Source: Rhizobium laguerreae
Lineage (GTDB): Bacteria; Pseudomonadota; Alphaproteobacteria; Rhizobiales; Rhizobiaceae
Assembly: GCF_002008165.1 (NCBI RefSeq)
Contig: NZ_MRDM01000014.1
Location: forward strand, 1 to 64,000
Reading direction: 5' to 3'
Length of the DNA: 64,000 nt
Part shown: positions 18,387 to 27,840 of the stretch, piece after piece
How positions within the stretch are numbered: position 1 is the stretch's first letter
Layout of the letters: each line of letters starts with the position of its first letter
Notes under the pieces: model-generated
Seen by the model: only the letters and a program-made list of their open reading frames with translations
Database searches by the model: none
Told to the model about the DNA's origin: nothing
Made by a program: the position numbers and the translations under genes

Positions 18387-19412
18387 TTAAAAGCCCGGCT
18401 GCTTGATATCTGCGAGAATGCTGATGATCGTCTGCTTGCGGTCGAGGTTGTAGCCATCGGAAACGGTGAGCCGCTCGGTGATCTCGGAATAGAGCCGTGC
18501 CAGCCGCTCTGCCGCGGCGATCCGCCCCTCGCCGGCCGCCGCGCGCGCACGGTTCATGATGTCGTCGCCGACATGGCTGACGAAGAAATCGAAGATCGTG
18601 TCGCTTTCCCGGCCCGAAAGCGCGTCGGCCAGCCGATGCATCGCCTTGCGGGCTGTCGGCCCCTCGGCGGAAAGCATCTCGTCGTAGGCGGCAATGATCT
18701 CGCCGCCGCCGTAGTTCAACAGTTTCAACGCCTCGCCGACGCTGCCCTTGGCGGCCGAAAGCACCGCCCCGCCCTCACCTGATATGCCGAGATGGGCAAG
18801 GGCAGCGACGAGTTCATCGTCAGCAAGCGGCGCCAGTTTCAGCGGCAGGCAACGCGAGCGGATCGTCGGCAGCAGCCGTCCCGGCGCATGCGACAGCACC
18901 AGGAACAGCGCCCGCTTCGGCGGCTCTTCCAGGATCTTCAGGATGGCGTTGGCCGCATTACGGTTCATATCGTCAGCCGGGTCGATGATGACGATCCGCC
19001 AGTTGCCGGTGCCAGACGTCTGCGAGAAGAACTTGCCGGCGCGGCGCACCTCGTCGACCGTGATCGCCGATTTCACCTTGCCGGTCTTCTCGTCCACCGG
19101 CCGGGCAAGGTGCAGGAGATTGTGCGAGGCACCGGAGGCGATCTGCCGGCTGACGGGAGAGGCTGGATCCGGATCGCCGATTGCCTCCGGCGCTGTCTCT
19201 GGATCGGGATGCGAGAGCACGTGATTGGCAAAGCGGAAGGCGAGCGTCGCCTTGCCGATGCCTTCCGGCCCCTCGATCAGGATGGCGTGGTGGCCCTTGC
19301 CGGACCGGTAGGACTGCGCAAGGAAGGCTTCCGCCTCCGCATGGCCGAACAGCCTGGTATTTTCCCCCGGCCAGATGGCGCCGTCGAGCAGTCCGGGCCT
19401 CTCTTCACTCAT
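18387..19412 (-). CDS. holB: DNA polymerase III subunit delta'
   Basis: This 341-residue AAA+ clamp-loader subunit has the P-loop GPEGIGKATLAFRFANH near residue 45. Downstream are RIVIIDPADDMNRNAANAILKILEEPP (Walker B and sensor region, with the delta'-typical LEEPP) and SRCLPLKL. HolB is the stator of the clamp loader that opens the beta clamp. The start MSEERPGLLDG at 19412 is chosen. An ATG four codons earlier would bring the start to within 1 bp of the tmk stop. tmk and holB are adjacent as in many bacteria. Confidence 0.92.
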   Translation of the reverse strand: MSEERPGLLDGAIWPGENTRLFGHAEAEAFLAQSYRSGKGHHAILIEGPEGIGKATLAFRFANHVLSHPDPETAPEAIGDPDPASPVSRQIASGASHNLLHLARPVDEKTGKVKSAITVDEVRRAGKFFSQTSGTGNWRIVIIDPADDMNRNAANAILKILEEPPKRALFLVLSHAPGRLLPTIRSRCLPLKLAPLADDELVAALAHLGISGEGGAVLSAAKGSVGEALKLLNYGGGEIIAAYDEMLSAEGPTARKAMHRLADALSGRESDTIFDFFVSHVGDDIMNRARAAAGEGRIAAAERLARLYSEITERLTVSDGYNLDRKQTIISILADIKQPGF

Positions 19413-19420
19413 AATGGGCC

Positions 19421-20101
19421 TCACTCATGGTGAGCGGCTTCCGGCATTCGCGTACGACCTGCGGGCGACAGCAGCTGATGGACGATCGCCAGGATCTCGG
19501 CGGCGATCGCCTCCTCCGTCTGCATGGCGTTGACCACGTGGCAGCGCTCCGGCTCGCGGGCGGCGATATCGAGAAAGGCCTCGCGCCGTTTCTCGTGCGT
19601 TTCCAGCCGCTCCTTCTCGAAGCGATCGGGAGCATCGTCCGCGGCGCGCTTCTGCGCCCGCTCCAGCCCGACCTTGGCGGGGATATCGAGGATCACGGTG
19701 CAATCCGGCATGACGCCGTTGATGGCGATGCGCTGCAGCGTCTCGATGAAATCGGGCTCGAGATTGCCGGTGATGCCCTGATAGACGCGGGAGGAATCCA
19801 TGAAGCGGTCGCAGAGCACGACCTTGCCTGCGGCCAGGGCCGGCCGGATCACCTCTTCGACATGGTCGTTGCGGGCCGCGGCAAAGAGGATTGCCTCCAC
19901 CCGCGTGCCGAAGGCTTCGGCAGCCCCCGACAGCAGCACGTGGCGCACGGCTTCGGCGCCCGGGGATCCGCCTGGTTCGCGCGTCATCAGCACGTCGTGA
20001 CCTTCGCCCTTCAGCGCCTCGGCGAGGCGGCGGATCTGCGTGGATTTCCCAGCGCCTTCCCCGCCTTCAAACGTAACGAACAATCCCGTACCCGATGACA
20101 A
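19421..20101 (-). CDS. tmk: thymidylate kinase
   Basis: The protein has about 226 residues and phosphorylates dTMP to dTDP. The P-loop [12 protein letters not shown] lies at the N-terminus, followed by the DR motif [13 protein letters not shown] and the lid-like region [15 protein letters not shown]. The best start is TTG 20101, giving [14 protein letters not shown] with GGGAAG six bases upstream. A GTG at 20131 and another TTG at 20107 are alternatives. It is in an apparent operon with holB downstream and the dac gene upstream. Confidence 0.9.
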   Translation of the reverse strand: MSSGTGLFVTFEGGEGAGKSTQIRRLAEALKGEGHDVLMTREPGGSPGAEAVRHVLLSGAAEAFGTRVEAILFAAARNDHVEEVIRPALAAGKVVLCDRFMDSSRVYQGITGNLEPDFIETLQRIAINGVMPDCTVILDIPAKVGLERAQKRAADDAPDRFEKERLETHEKRREAFLDIAAREPERCHVVNAMQTEEAIAAEILAIVHQLLSPAGRTRMPEAAHHE

Positions 20102-20232
20102 TGACAACTTCCCGCATTCCAGGCGCCGCACGCGCCCCGCTCCTTCTATCTATCCGAAGATATCAGGGAGGAAAACCTTTCGCCGCGGCGACATATTCAC
20201 CTTTCCCGGCAAATTGTACCAGAAATCGGGCG

Positions 20233-21426
20233 TCAGACAGGCGCGGGCTTGTCCCAGAGCCAGGAGAAGAACAGCGATTCGCCGAGTTCCAGCATGGCGT
20301 CGACCGCCCGGCTGCTGAGCGAGCCCTCGCCCACCGCCTGCACGGTGTAAAGCGGCACTTCCCTGAGCAGCCGGCTGCCGGCGAAAATCCTCAGCGTGCC
20401 TGCCTGGGTATCCGGCTTGACCGGCGCCGTCAGCGGCCAGCGATAGATGATGCGCGCCGATAGCCGGTCGGGATTGCTGATCGGAATATAGACGCTGACC
20501 GGCGCCTTGGCGACGAGATCGACGGTGCGCGCCGTGCCGCCATAGACGCTGGCGGCACCGATCACTTCCTTCTCGCCGAAGATCTGCCGGTTCTCAAAGG
20601 CCGTCAGCCCCCATTCGAGTACGCGCTTGGCTTCCTCCGTCCGCTCCTTGTCGGAGGCAATGCCGGCAAGCGCCACAAACAGCCGCCTGCCGTCGCGCTC
20701 AACCGAAGCGACGATCGAATAGCCCTCGCCCTCGGTAAAGCCCGTCGCCAGCCCGTCGGCGCCGAGATCGAGCCCGAGCAGCGGGTTGCGGTTGCGCTGG
20801 AGGATCTTGTTCCATTCGAAATCCGGCTGCGCGAAATAGGGATACAGGTTCGGATAGGTCTGCTGAAGGGCGGCGGCGAGCGTCACCATCTCGCGTGCCG
20901 TAACCTTGCTCTTGCCATCGGGAAGGCCGGTGGAATTGCCGAACTCGGCCTTCTCCATGCCGAGTTCGCGGGCGCGTCGCGTCATCGACACGGCAAATTG
21001 CTGCTCGCTTCCGGCCATGCCCTCCGCGAGAATGATGCAGCTGTCATTGGCGCCCTGGATGGCGACACCCTTGATCAGGTCCTCGACGCGCACGCGCGAT
21101 TTGAGGCTGGCAAACATCGTTGCGGTCCGCGACGGTGCGCCGCCTGTCCGCCAGGCATATTCGGAAACGGGATATTCGGTGTCGAGCGTGATCTGGCCCT
21201 TGGTCACCGCGTCGAAAACGAGATCCATCGTCATCAGCTTGGCGAGCGAAGCCGGCGAAAAGCTCTGGTCCTCGTTCTTGGCGAGAAGCACCGTACCGGT
21301 GGCTGCCTCGATCATATAGGCCTGCGCCGCCTTGGTGGCGAAACCGGCTGCACCGCCATCGGCTGCAAATGCGCCGGTGGTGAGCGACGTGAGGCATGCA
21401 AGCAGGCGAAGCGCGGGCTTCAGCAT
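20233..21426 (-). CDS. D-alanyl-D-alanine carboxypeptidase family protein with altered active-site motifs
   Basis: This 397-residue peptidase S11 (DacA/DacC-type) protein has a signal peptide ending near AFA-ADGG. The serine nucleophile motif is intact as SLAK at 60-63. The second motif, normally SxN, reads GAN at 125-127, and the third, normally KTG, reads ATG at 227-229 inside GADGLATGFTEG. A C-terminal beta-domain (PBP5_C-like) follows. Such enzymes trim the terminal D-Ala of peptidoglycan pentapeptides in the periplasm. The two replaced motifs make its catalytic capacity uncertain. ATG 21426 is preferred (GGAAA upstream); ATG 21438 is possible. It sits between rlpA and tmk, all on the minus strand. 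Confidence 0.85.
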   Translation of the reverse strand: MLKPALRLLACLTSLTTGAFAADGGAAGFATKAAQAYMIEAATGTVLLAKNEDQSFSPASLAKLMTMDLVFDAVTKGQITLDTEYPVSEYAWRTGGAPSRTATMFASLKSRVRVEDLIKGVAIQGANDSCIILAEGMAGSEQQFAVSMTRRARELGMEKAEFGNSTGLPDGKSKVTAREMVTLAAALQQTYPNLYPYFAQPDFEWNKILQRNRNPLLGLDLGADGLATGFTEGEGYSIVASVERDGRRLFVALAGIASDKERTEEAKRVLEWGLTAFENRQIFGEKEVIGAASVYGGTARTVDLVAKAPVSVYIPISNPDRLSARIIYRWPLTAPVKPDTQAGTLRIFAGSRLLREVPLYTVQAVGEGSLSSRAVDAMLELGESLFFSWLWDKPAPV

Positions 21427-21497
21427 CGCAATTTCCATTGATCGAGCGGCGTATTTCAGGAGGTTAGAACGCGAGGAAATCCGATGCAATTGCCAGT

Positions 21498-22592
21498 TCA
21501 GCGCGCGGCGAACTTTGCCTGCTGGCGCTTGGCCGCGGCAAGGATCGAATCCTGCGTCAGCCCGTCATTGCGCACCATCACCGCATCGAAGGCGAGATCG
21601 ACGGTCACCGTCCTGACCTCTCCGTTCTGATAGCCGAGCGCGAGTGAATTCTGGGGCCGCTCGTAGGGCATCGGACCGATCTCTGGCAGCACGACCATCT
21701 GGTCCATCGCCTGAGCGCCATTGTTGAAGGACGGCGCTGATGGTGCCACCAGAACATGGGCAGCCGGTGCAGACGCCGGTGCTGCATTGTAGCGCGCGCT
21801 CGGCGTCGAGCCGGCATAGGAGGTGGCCGACCTCGGCACCGGCACGTTGGCCGGCGTCTCGTAGTCTTCCGAACGCTGCAGCTGGTCGCGGGTGATCTTG
21901 CGGCTGTTGGAGGCGACCATCACGCCGGTTGCGATCTGGCCTTCCGGATTGACGCCGGGAATGCGGCTGCCCTTCGGCGCGTAGGAGGCCATCAGATAGG
22001 GCATGTCGTGCCCGTCCATGCGGGCGCGACCGACATATTGCACGCGCACCTTGCCGGTGCCGCTGTGCTGCAGGTCCAGCATGTCGGCCGTCTTGTTGGA
22101 AAGATCGATGATGCGGCCTTCGTGATAGGGACCGCGATCATTGACGCGCACGATGACGGAAGAACCACTTTCGAGATTGGTGACGCGCGCATAGCTCGGC
22201 AGCGGGAAGGTCGGATGCGCGGCGGAAAGATGCATCTGGTCGTAGACTTCGCCGTTCGCCGTCAGGCGCCCGTGAAAGGCCGAACCATACCAGGAGGCGA
22301 CGCCGACCTTGTTATAGGCGAAGTCTTCCTTCGGGTAATACCACTTGCCCTTCACCTCGTAAGCGTTGCCGACGATGTAGCGGCCGCCGCCCTTCGGGAT
22401 ATTGTTGCCGGTGGCTACCCGCGGGCTCGCCTTCACGCCATATTCGGATTCGGAGAAATATTCTTTGCCGTGGGCTTTTTTCTTCGGCACCGCCTGCGTC
22501 GTGCCGCAAGCTGCAACCGTCGCACACATCGCCGAGATCGCCAGCCATCGTGCTGTCGTTGCGAAAGACGCCGCCCCGTAATCCAGTTTCAT
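21498..22592 (-). CDS. rlpA: RlpA-like septal ring lytic transglycosylase lipoprotein
   Basis: The 364-residue protein has a signal peptide with a lipobox-like VAAC, so it is probably an outer-membrane lipoprotein. The double-psi beta-barrel spans about residues 90-185 (GVASWYGSAFHGRLTANGE, HPTFPLPSYARVTNL, VIVRVNDRGPYHEGRIIDLS). RlpA cleaves naked glycan strands at division sites. No C-terminal SPOR domain is evident; instead there is a long Ala/Pro/Ser-rich region. Start ATG 22592 is used, although an upstream TTG in frame is possible. Confidence 0.88.
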   Translation of the reverse strand: MKLDYGAASFATTARWLAISAMCATVAACGTTQAVPKKKAHGKEYFSESEYGVKASPRVATGNNIPKGGGRYIVGNAYEVKGKWYYPKEDFAYNKVGVASWYGSAFHGRLTANGEVYDQMHLSAAHPTFPLPSYARVTNLESGSSVIVRVNDRGPYHEGRIIDLSNKTADMLDLQHSGTGKVRVQYVGRARMDGHDMPYLMASYAPKGSRIPGVNPEGQIATGVMVASNSRKITRDQLQRSEDYETPANVPVPRSATSYAGSTPSARYNAAPASAPAAHVLVAPSAPSFNNGAQAMDQMVVLPEIGPMPYERPQNSLALGYQNGEVRTVTVDLAFDAVMVRNDGLTQDSILAAAKRQQAKFAAR

Positions 22593-22994
22593 ATGCCCCA
22601 CGCCGCTCAAAGATCGTTATGGTTAAGGAACCCTGCCCCATCTTGGGGCAATAGCGCCTTATTCCCGCCCGCCTAACGAGGCTTTAATCTTGCTAAGTTC
22701 GTGGCAAATTTACGAACGATTTCGCAGCGATAGCGACAATTCTAATGATTATGGTTTATAAATCACTAACGGATGCCTTCTCCACCCGCCCTTCGCCGCC
22801 GCAATAAGGCCCGAAATCATCGTGCCGATGCGGGGCATATGGTGAACATCCGGGTGCTTCCGGACGCCCTAAAAGCTCCATATTGAAACACGGTCTGCGC
22901 GTATTTGACGAGCGGCAGTGGGCGGCACTTCCTTCTGTATGGGAACGAATTGTCCGCCGCGGGCTTTGAAGGTTTAGACCTTTGGAGGATCACC
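22593..22994. other. intergenic region between divergent rlpA and a small gene
   Basis: No gene is seen. A small hairpin (TGCCCCATCTTGGGGCA, about 22635-22651) lies upstream of rlpA. The segment 22690-22770 is AT-rich and may hold promoters. GGAAC occurs at 22939-22943, but the -10 element of an EcfG promoter does not follow. Confidence 0.3.
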
Positions 22995-23198
22995 ATGAAC
23001 GATGAAACCCTGACGCGGCTCGACACGGTCAGCCAGCAGTTGCGCGCCCGATCTCGCCAGCTTTCCCAGCCGGAGAAAGACAACGACATCGCAATCCTGA
23101 TGTCGGCCCTCGCCGTGACGATGGAGGCGGTTCGATCTCTCGGCGAGGATATGAACCAGCTCAACGGTCCGAAGGGCCTTGGATCTGACGGAAGCTAA
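22995..23198 (+). CDS. small hypothetical protein, 67 residues
   Basis: It starts at ATG 22995, eight bases after a strong TTGGAGGA site. The protein is soluble and mostly helical (ETLTRLDTVSQQLRARSRQL, then DIAILMSALAVTMEAVRSLG). No family is recognised. It stands alone, about 390 bp ahead of the sulfatase gene. The good ribosome-binding site is the main evidence for expression. Confidence 0.55.
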   Translation: MNDETLTRLDTVSQQLRARSRQLSQPEKDNDIAILMSALAVTMEAVRSLGEDMNQLNGPKGLGSDGS

Positions 23199-23584
23199 GT
23201 CTGTTGAATCTCCCGTTGTAGGCCACCTTCTCATTGCAGGGCCGGCTGAGCTTCTATCATTGAGAGGTCAGCGATCTTGCTTATGGCGGCGACCTCGGTC
23301 GAAATGCGCATAGTCTGCGCGAGAGATGCGCGTGGCATTTCGATAGCGGCCGAGTGGTGCAGATCTTCGTCGGACCAATTCCCCGTCAACCTCCGTTCTG
23401 CACCAGGAACTCAGTTTCATCGTGCTCATAACGCAGGCGCAGCAAGCTCAGCCTCCAGCGTCTGATTATCCTCGAACGATATCCATGGCCAAGGCAACTG
23501 CCCCTAAGTGCAATAGCGCGGATATTCGAATGCGTTAGGTTGCTTTCTGACGCCAAATCTCTGTGACAGTTAGGGAGGCATGAG
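23199..23584. other. intergenic region upstream of the sulfatase gene
   Basis: About 385 bp without a supported gene. No tRNA, clear repeat or known operator is visible. It presumably carries the sulfatase promoter. Confidence 0.3.
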
Positions 23585-25222
23585 ATGAGCGATAAAACGG
23601 GAAAGACGGAACTCAATAGTACCCGGCGCCAAATCTTGCTGGGCGGCGGCTCGGCAATCGCATTAGCGGCATTCTGTCCGGTCGCCAGCATTCCGGCGCT
23701 TGCCCAGGCAGGAGCAAAGAAGCCGAATATACTTGTGATCTTCGGCGATGACATCGGCTGGTGGAACACCAGCGCTTACAATCGCGGGCAGATGGGATAC
23801 CAGACGCCAAATATCGACCGTATCGCCGACGAAGGTGCGATCTTCACCGATCTCTACGCGCAGCAATCCTGCACGGCGGGGCGAGCGGCCTTTATTACCG
23901 GCCAGAGCTGTTTTCGCACGGGGCTGCTCAAAGTCGGGCTTCCCGGAGCCAAGGAAGGCCTGTCTGAGAAGGATCCGACGATCGCCGAACTGCTCAAGCC
24001 GCAAGGGTACGTTACCGGCCAGTTCGGCAAGAACCATCTCGGCGATCGAAACGAATTTTTGCCAACCGTCCACGGCTTCGATGAGTTCTTCGGCAACCTC
24101 TATCACCTCAATGCCGAAGAAGAACCGGAGAACCCCGATTACCCGAAGGATCCACAGTTTCGCGCGAAATTCGGACCGCGTGGCGTGCTGAAATGCAAAG
24201 CGAGCGAGACAGACGATCCGACCGAGGATCCGCGTTTCGGAAGAGTGGGCAAGCAGACGATTGAGGATACGGGACCGCTCACCAGAAAACGCATGGAAAC
24301 CGTTGACGAGGAATTCCTAGGTGCTGCCAAGGACTTCATCGACCGCAGCGCCAAAGCCGAAAAGCCGTTCTTTTGCTGGTTCAACGCGACCCGGATGCAT
24401 ATCTATACGCATCTCAAGGCGGAGTCGAAAGGCAAGACGGGCTTGGGGATCGTTGCCGACGGCATGGCTGAATTCGACGGTATGGTTGGCCAACTGCTCG
24501 ACCAGCTCGATGAACTTGGCATCGCCGAAAACACCATCGTTGTCTGGACGACCGATAACGGTGCAGAGGTGTTTTCCTGGCCTGATGGCGGCACAACGCC
24601 TTTCCATGGCGAAAAGAATACCAATTGGGAAGGTGGCTACCGCGTGCCTGGGATGGTCCGCTGGCCGGGCATCGTCAAGCCGGGAACCGAGATCAATGAG
24701 ATTGTTTCCCACGAAGATTGGCTGCCGACCTTGGTTGCAGCAGCCGGTGAGCCTGACATCGCAGCCAAGCTTCTGGCCGGCTATGAAGCGGCGGGCAAGA
24801 CATTCAACGTGCATCTTGACGGCTACAATCAACGCAACCTGTTTGACGGCACAGGGCCTGGGGCGCGCAAGGAGTATTTTTACTGGACTGATGAGGGGAA
24901 CCTGGCAGGATTGCGCTACGACCGGTGGAAGCTGGTGTTCATGGAACAACGAGCAGAAGGGTTGGACGTGTGGCAGGATCCTCTGATCACACTGAGATTT
25001 CCAAAACTAATCGACCTTCGCGCCGATCCGTTCGAGATTGCCCAGCATGCAGCTGGGGATTATGCAAGATGGCGCGTGGAACATGCCTTTGCGCTGGTTC
25101 CGGCCCAGGCATTTGTGGCCAAACACCTTCAAACCTACGTAAAATATCCGCCTCGCCAGGCGCCGGGAAGCTTCTCGCTGGACCATGTGCTCGAGAAACT
25201 CCAGCAGGGTGGCGGACAGTGA
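23585..25222 (+). CDS. type I arylsulfatase, Tat-exported
   Basis: The 545-residue protein begins with a twin-arginine leader (STRRQILLGGGSAIALAAF) and ASIPALAQA before the mature part. The sulfatase metal site is seen in FGDDIGWWN (Asp54, Asp55), and the modification motif CTAGR has Cys96, to be converted to formylglycine. It removes sulfate esters from an unknown substrate, in the periplasm if the Tat leader is used. A formylglycine-generating enzyme gene lies 0.7 kb downstream on the same strand, which fits the requirement for Cys oxidation before export. GGGAGG precedes the ATG. Confidence 0.92.
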   Translation: MSDKTGKTELNSTRRQILLGGGSAIALAAFCPVASIPALAQAGAKKPNILVIFGDDIGWWNTSAYNRGQMGYQTPNIDRIADEGAIFTDLYAQQSCTAGRAAFITGQSCFRTGLLKVGLPGAKEGLSEKDPTIAELLKPQGYVTGQFGKNHLGDRNEFLPTVHGFDEFFGNLYHLNAEEEPENPDYPKDPQFRAKFGPRGVLKCKASETDDPTEDPRFGRVGKQTIEDTGPLTRKRMETVDEEFLGAAKDFIDRSAKAEKPFFCWFNATRMHIYTHLKAESKGKTGLGIVADGMAEFDGMVGQLLDQLDELGIAENTIVVWTTDNGAEVFSWPDGGTTPFHGEKNTNWEGGYRVPGMVRWPGIVKPGTEINEIVSHEDWLPTLVAAAGEPDIAAKLLAGYEAAGKTFNVHLDGYNQRNLFDGTGPGARKEYFYWTDEGNLAGLRYDRWKLVFMEQRAEGLDVWQDPLITLRFPKLIDLRADPFEIAQHAAGDYARWRVEHAFALVPAQAFVAKHLQTYVKYPPRQAPGSFSLDHVLEKLQQGGGQ

Positions 25223-25242
25223 TCAGACGTTGACGAAGGCCA

Positions 25243-25272
25243 GGATGGCGCCGTTAATGTTCGGCGCCATCC
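25243..25272 (+). terminator. perfect 11-bp hairpin after the sulfatase gene
   Basis: GGATGGCGCCG and CGGCGCCATCC form a perfect stem with an 8-base loop, 20 bp after the sulfatase stop. There is no T-tract, so it may attenuate or stabilise the transcript rather than terminate it fully. Confidence 0.5.
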
Positions 25273-25293
25273 GCCTGTGATCGGAAAAGATCG

Positions 25294-25824
25294 ATGAATG
25301 CGAATGAGAACGGACAGGCGACGACTATCCTCCAGCGAGCGAAGCACGAGATAAAGGAGTACGCCTTCCTCTGCGCCTATCTCTATGTCTGTTTCGCGGT
25401 AATCCTCCTCTACAAAATGGCCGTCCTCGGTAGTCAGGGTGTGGAATTTCTTGTGTTCGGCATACCCGCAATCAAGGCTCTCATTCTCGGAAAGTTCATC
25501 CTGCTCGGTCATACGATCGGCCTCGGAGAGCGGTCCGGCAGTTCGAGACTCGTCGGCGTCGTGGCCTACAAGGCGGCACTCTATCTGTCCCTGATCCTCG
25601 TCATGTCGCTTGCTGAAGAGTGCGTCGTTGGGTTCCTTCATGGCAGGGCACTCTCGTTTGTCATCGCTGATATAGCCAGTCGGCTGCCCGAGCTCCTGGC
25701 CATGAGCGCAATCATGCTGTTGATCTTGATCCCTTATCTGGCATCGAGGGAATTGGGAGTGGCACTCGGCAAAGGAAGGCTTTGGAGTTTGTTCTTCGAA
25801 CATCGCGGCAGTAAATGCGGATGA
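25294..25824 (+). CDS. four-helix integral membrane protein of unknown function
   Basis: The 176-residue protein has about four hydrophobic segments (EYAFLCAYLYVCFAVILLYK, then FGIPAIKALILGKFILLGH, a third at AALYLSLILVMSLAEECVVG, and LLAMSAIMLLILIPYLA). The family is not recognised. It lies between the sulfatase and the formylglycine-generating enzyme on the same strand, 71 bp after the former and 113 bp before the latter. It could be related to the sulfatase system, but nothing in the sequence proves that. Confidence 0.6.
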   Translation: MNANENGQATTILQRAKHEIKEYAFLCAYLYVCFAVILLYKMAVLGSQGVEFLVFGIPAIKALILGKFILLGHTIGLGERSGSSRLVGVVAYKAALYLSLILVMSLAEECVVGFLHGRALSFVIADIASRLPELLAMSAIMLLILIPYLASRELGVALGKGRLWSLFFEHRGSKCG

Positions 25825-25937
25825 AGGCCGGCGAAGACGAGTTCTCTTCCAGAGGTTGATGACGGCAACCAGCCGGGGTCATTTGAGTGAAGGTCTTTGC
25901 GAATATGATGAGTAAGGGTTGAACGCAAGGCGAAGCC

Positions 25938-26885
25938 ATGTTGGAACCACCGATTTTGAAAGCGCGTGCGAGCGGTCGTATGTTATGGATCCCCGGCAGC
26001 GATTTCCTGATGGGCTCGGATCGCCACTATCGGGAGGAAGCCCCGGCGCACAGGGTTCGTGTCGATGGGTTCTGGGTGGACACATGCCCAGTGACGAACC
26101 GGGATTTTTCCGCCTTTGTCGAGGCGACCGGCTATGTCACCACGGCGGAGCGGCCGGCCAACCCGGCTGACTATCCGGGTGCCATTATGGAGATGCTGGC
26201 ACCATCGTCAGTCGTTTTCATCAAGCCAAAGTCGCCTGTTGATCTGACGAACCACTACAACTGGTGGAAATATGTGCGCGGAGCAAACTGGCGGCATCCG
26301 CGAGGGCCGGCAAGCACGATCAAGGGCTTATTGGAGCATCCGGTCGTCCATGTCACATTCGACGACGCACAAGCCTATGCGGCCTGGGCCGGCAAGGAAC
26401 TGCCAACCGAAGCAGAATGGGAGTTTGCCGCACGCGGGGGGCTTGAGGCGGCGGACTACGTATGGGGAGAGGAAATGTTGCCCGGCGGTCGGCATATGGC
26501 CAACACCTGGCAGGGCGAGTTTCCCGTCCAAAACAGTCGGGAGGACGGTTTCGAGGGCACATCTCCCGTGGGGAGCTTTCCCGCCAACGGCTACGGTTTG
26601 TTCGATATGGCCGGCAATGTCTGGGAATGGACGACCGACTGGTATCAAGAGCATGGCATGATCGACAGCCCGTGCTGCACGATCTCGAATCCTGTCGGCG
26701 CTGAACTCTCCAACAGCTATGATCCGCGCCAACCGCAGATCAGCATTCCACGCAAAGTCATGAAGGGCGGCTCACATCTTTGCGCGCCCAATTATTGCCG
26801 CCGTTACCGGCCGGCCGCACGCATGGCGCAACCCGTCGATACAGCAACTTGCCATCTAGGCTTCCGATGTATTGTCCGTTCATAA
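25938..26885 (+). CDS. formylglycine-generating enzyme (sulfatase-modifying factor)
   Basis: This 315-residue SUMF1/FGE-family protein carries FLMGSDRHYREEAPAHRV near the N-terminus and GFWVDTCPVTNRDFSAFV. PTEAEWEFAARGG, GLFDMAGNVWEW and the active-site segment GGSHLCAPNYCRRYR follow. The two catalytic, copper-binding cysteines are Cys282 and Cys287. FGE oxidises the Cys of the CxAGR motif in type I sulfatases to formylglycine using O2. Its natural client here is the sulfatase encoded upstream. No signal peptide is visible, so modification would occur in the cytoplasm before Tat export. Confidence 0.93.
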   Translation: MLEPPILKARASGRMLWIPGSDFLMGSDRHYREEAPAHRVRVDGFWVDTCPVTNRDFSAFVEATGYVTTAERPANPADYPGAIMEMLAPSSVVFIKPKSPVDLTNHYNWWKYVRGANWRHPRGPASTIKGLLEHPVVHVTFDDAQAYAAWAGKELPTEAEWEFAARGGLEAADYVWGEEMLPGGRHMANTWQGEFPVQNSREDGFEGTSPVGSFPANGYGLFDMAGNVWEWTTDWYQEHGMIDSPCCTISNPVGAELSNSYDPRQPQISIPRKVMKGGSHLCAPNYCRRYRPAARMAQPVDTATCHLGFRCIVRS

Positions 26886-27073
26886 TGCAACAGCGACCCG
26901 CTGATTTCACTGGCTGAGGGATTCAGATCGGAGATAGACAGCTTCGTCGGCTACAAACGGCTGCGCCAGCGCAATAGGGACACCTGGTTGCCTCCGCGGC
27001 AATTTATACAAAGCGCCGGAAAGATGCGCGCGAATCGCTCATCTTCGACATAATCGGAAGTGGTGTGCCGCAC

Positions 27074-27400
27074 CTACCCTGCCGGTGGACGATACCGAAC
27101 CGACTTCGCCTTCTTCAAGGCTTCGATCGTATCCTCGACGCTGAGGAGGACGGTTGTCTCCATGGAGCTGAGCGCGCCTCCCGCGCCGATCGCAAGTGCG
27201 ACGGCCGCCATCGATACGTTATCAGGCGCCTCCCATAGATTCCAACCATCATGCTCGCCGAAGGCGTACCAGAACCCATGCAGCTTTCCGCCCACGGATT
27301 CTATGTAACTGCGTGCCGCCTCTCGGCGATCCTCGGGGCTTTCGATCATCCGCGCCCAGGTCTCGGGCGTGTAGCTGAAGCGTGTGAGATACATGGCCAT
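27074..27400 (-). CDS. GYD-domain protein
   Basis: This 108-residue protein starts MAMYLTRFSYTPETW. It has the GYD-domain features: a ferredoxin-like fold with FWYAFGEHDGWNLWEAPDN and a C-terminal LLSVEDTIEALKKAKSV. The family is widespread and of unknown function. ATG 27400 is preferred over the open frame upstream because it matches the family N-terminus. It stands alone next to the tRNA-Ser gene. Confidence 0.8.
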   Translation of the reverse strand: MAMYLTRFSYTPETWARMIESPEDRREAARSYIESVGGKLHGFWYAFGEHDGWNLWEAPDNVSMAAVALAIGAGGALSSMETTVLLSVEDTIEALKKAKSVRYRPPAG

Positions 27401-27671
27401 GGTTTGTTTCCTCCGCCAGAACAACACAGTAAACGCTCAAGCCGGGCAGAACGCCAGTCATTTCCAATGAGCGGAACGGGCCTCGCTCGGCTCACGCTCG
27501 AATTTGTTCGCACGTCACCCCAGGGATGTCGGCAAATGCTGCAGAGCACGTTGACGCTGCTATCAAAGCTGCTAAAACGCCAGCCATCGACTGATTGGGT
27601 CGCAAATCGGTAGCAACAACCGGTTCGCAGAAATCGACAAAATGTGGATTTCTCGACCTTTTCAATCAGAT

Positions 27672-27761
27672 GGAAGAGTGTCCGAGTGGTTTAAGGAACC
27701 GGTCTTGAAAACCGGCGTGCGGGAAACCGTACCGTGGGTTCGAATCCCACCTCTTCCGCCA
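27672..27761 (+). tRNA. tRNA-Ser (anticodon TGA)
   Basis: This 90-base tRNA has acceptor stem GGAAGAG / CTCTTCC, a long variable arm as expected for serine, anticodon loop CTTGAAA (anticodon TGA), T-loop GGTTCGAATCC and an encoded CCA. The last 64 bases are repeated at 37901-37964, showing that an element has integrated here. The present 3' half is supplied by the element and keeps the tRNA intact. Confidence 0.96.
27698..27761 (+). repeat. attL: left copy of the 64-bp attachment repeat
   Basis: The sequence from the anticodon stem (ACCGGTCTTGAAAACCGG...) to the terminal CCA of tRNA-Ser is identical to 37901-37964. The crossover most likely lies in the symmetrical anticodon stem-loop, a common site for tyrosine integrases. 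Confidence 0.92.
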
Positions 27762-27840
27762 CAACCATATGATATAATTTATCAAAATTCGTTGACAGAT
27801 TTGCGGTAATTCCGGCCAGGCCCGCAACATTGTCAACATA

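Noticed and set aside
22939..22980. GGAAC before the 67-residue small gene as an EcfG promoter
   Set aside because: The bases 16-17 bp downstream (GCTT / CTTT) do not fit CGTT.
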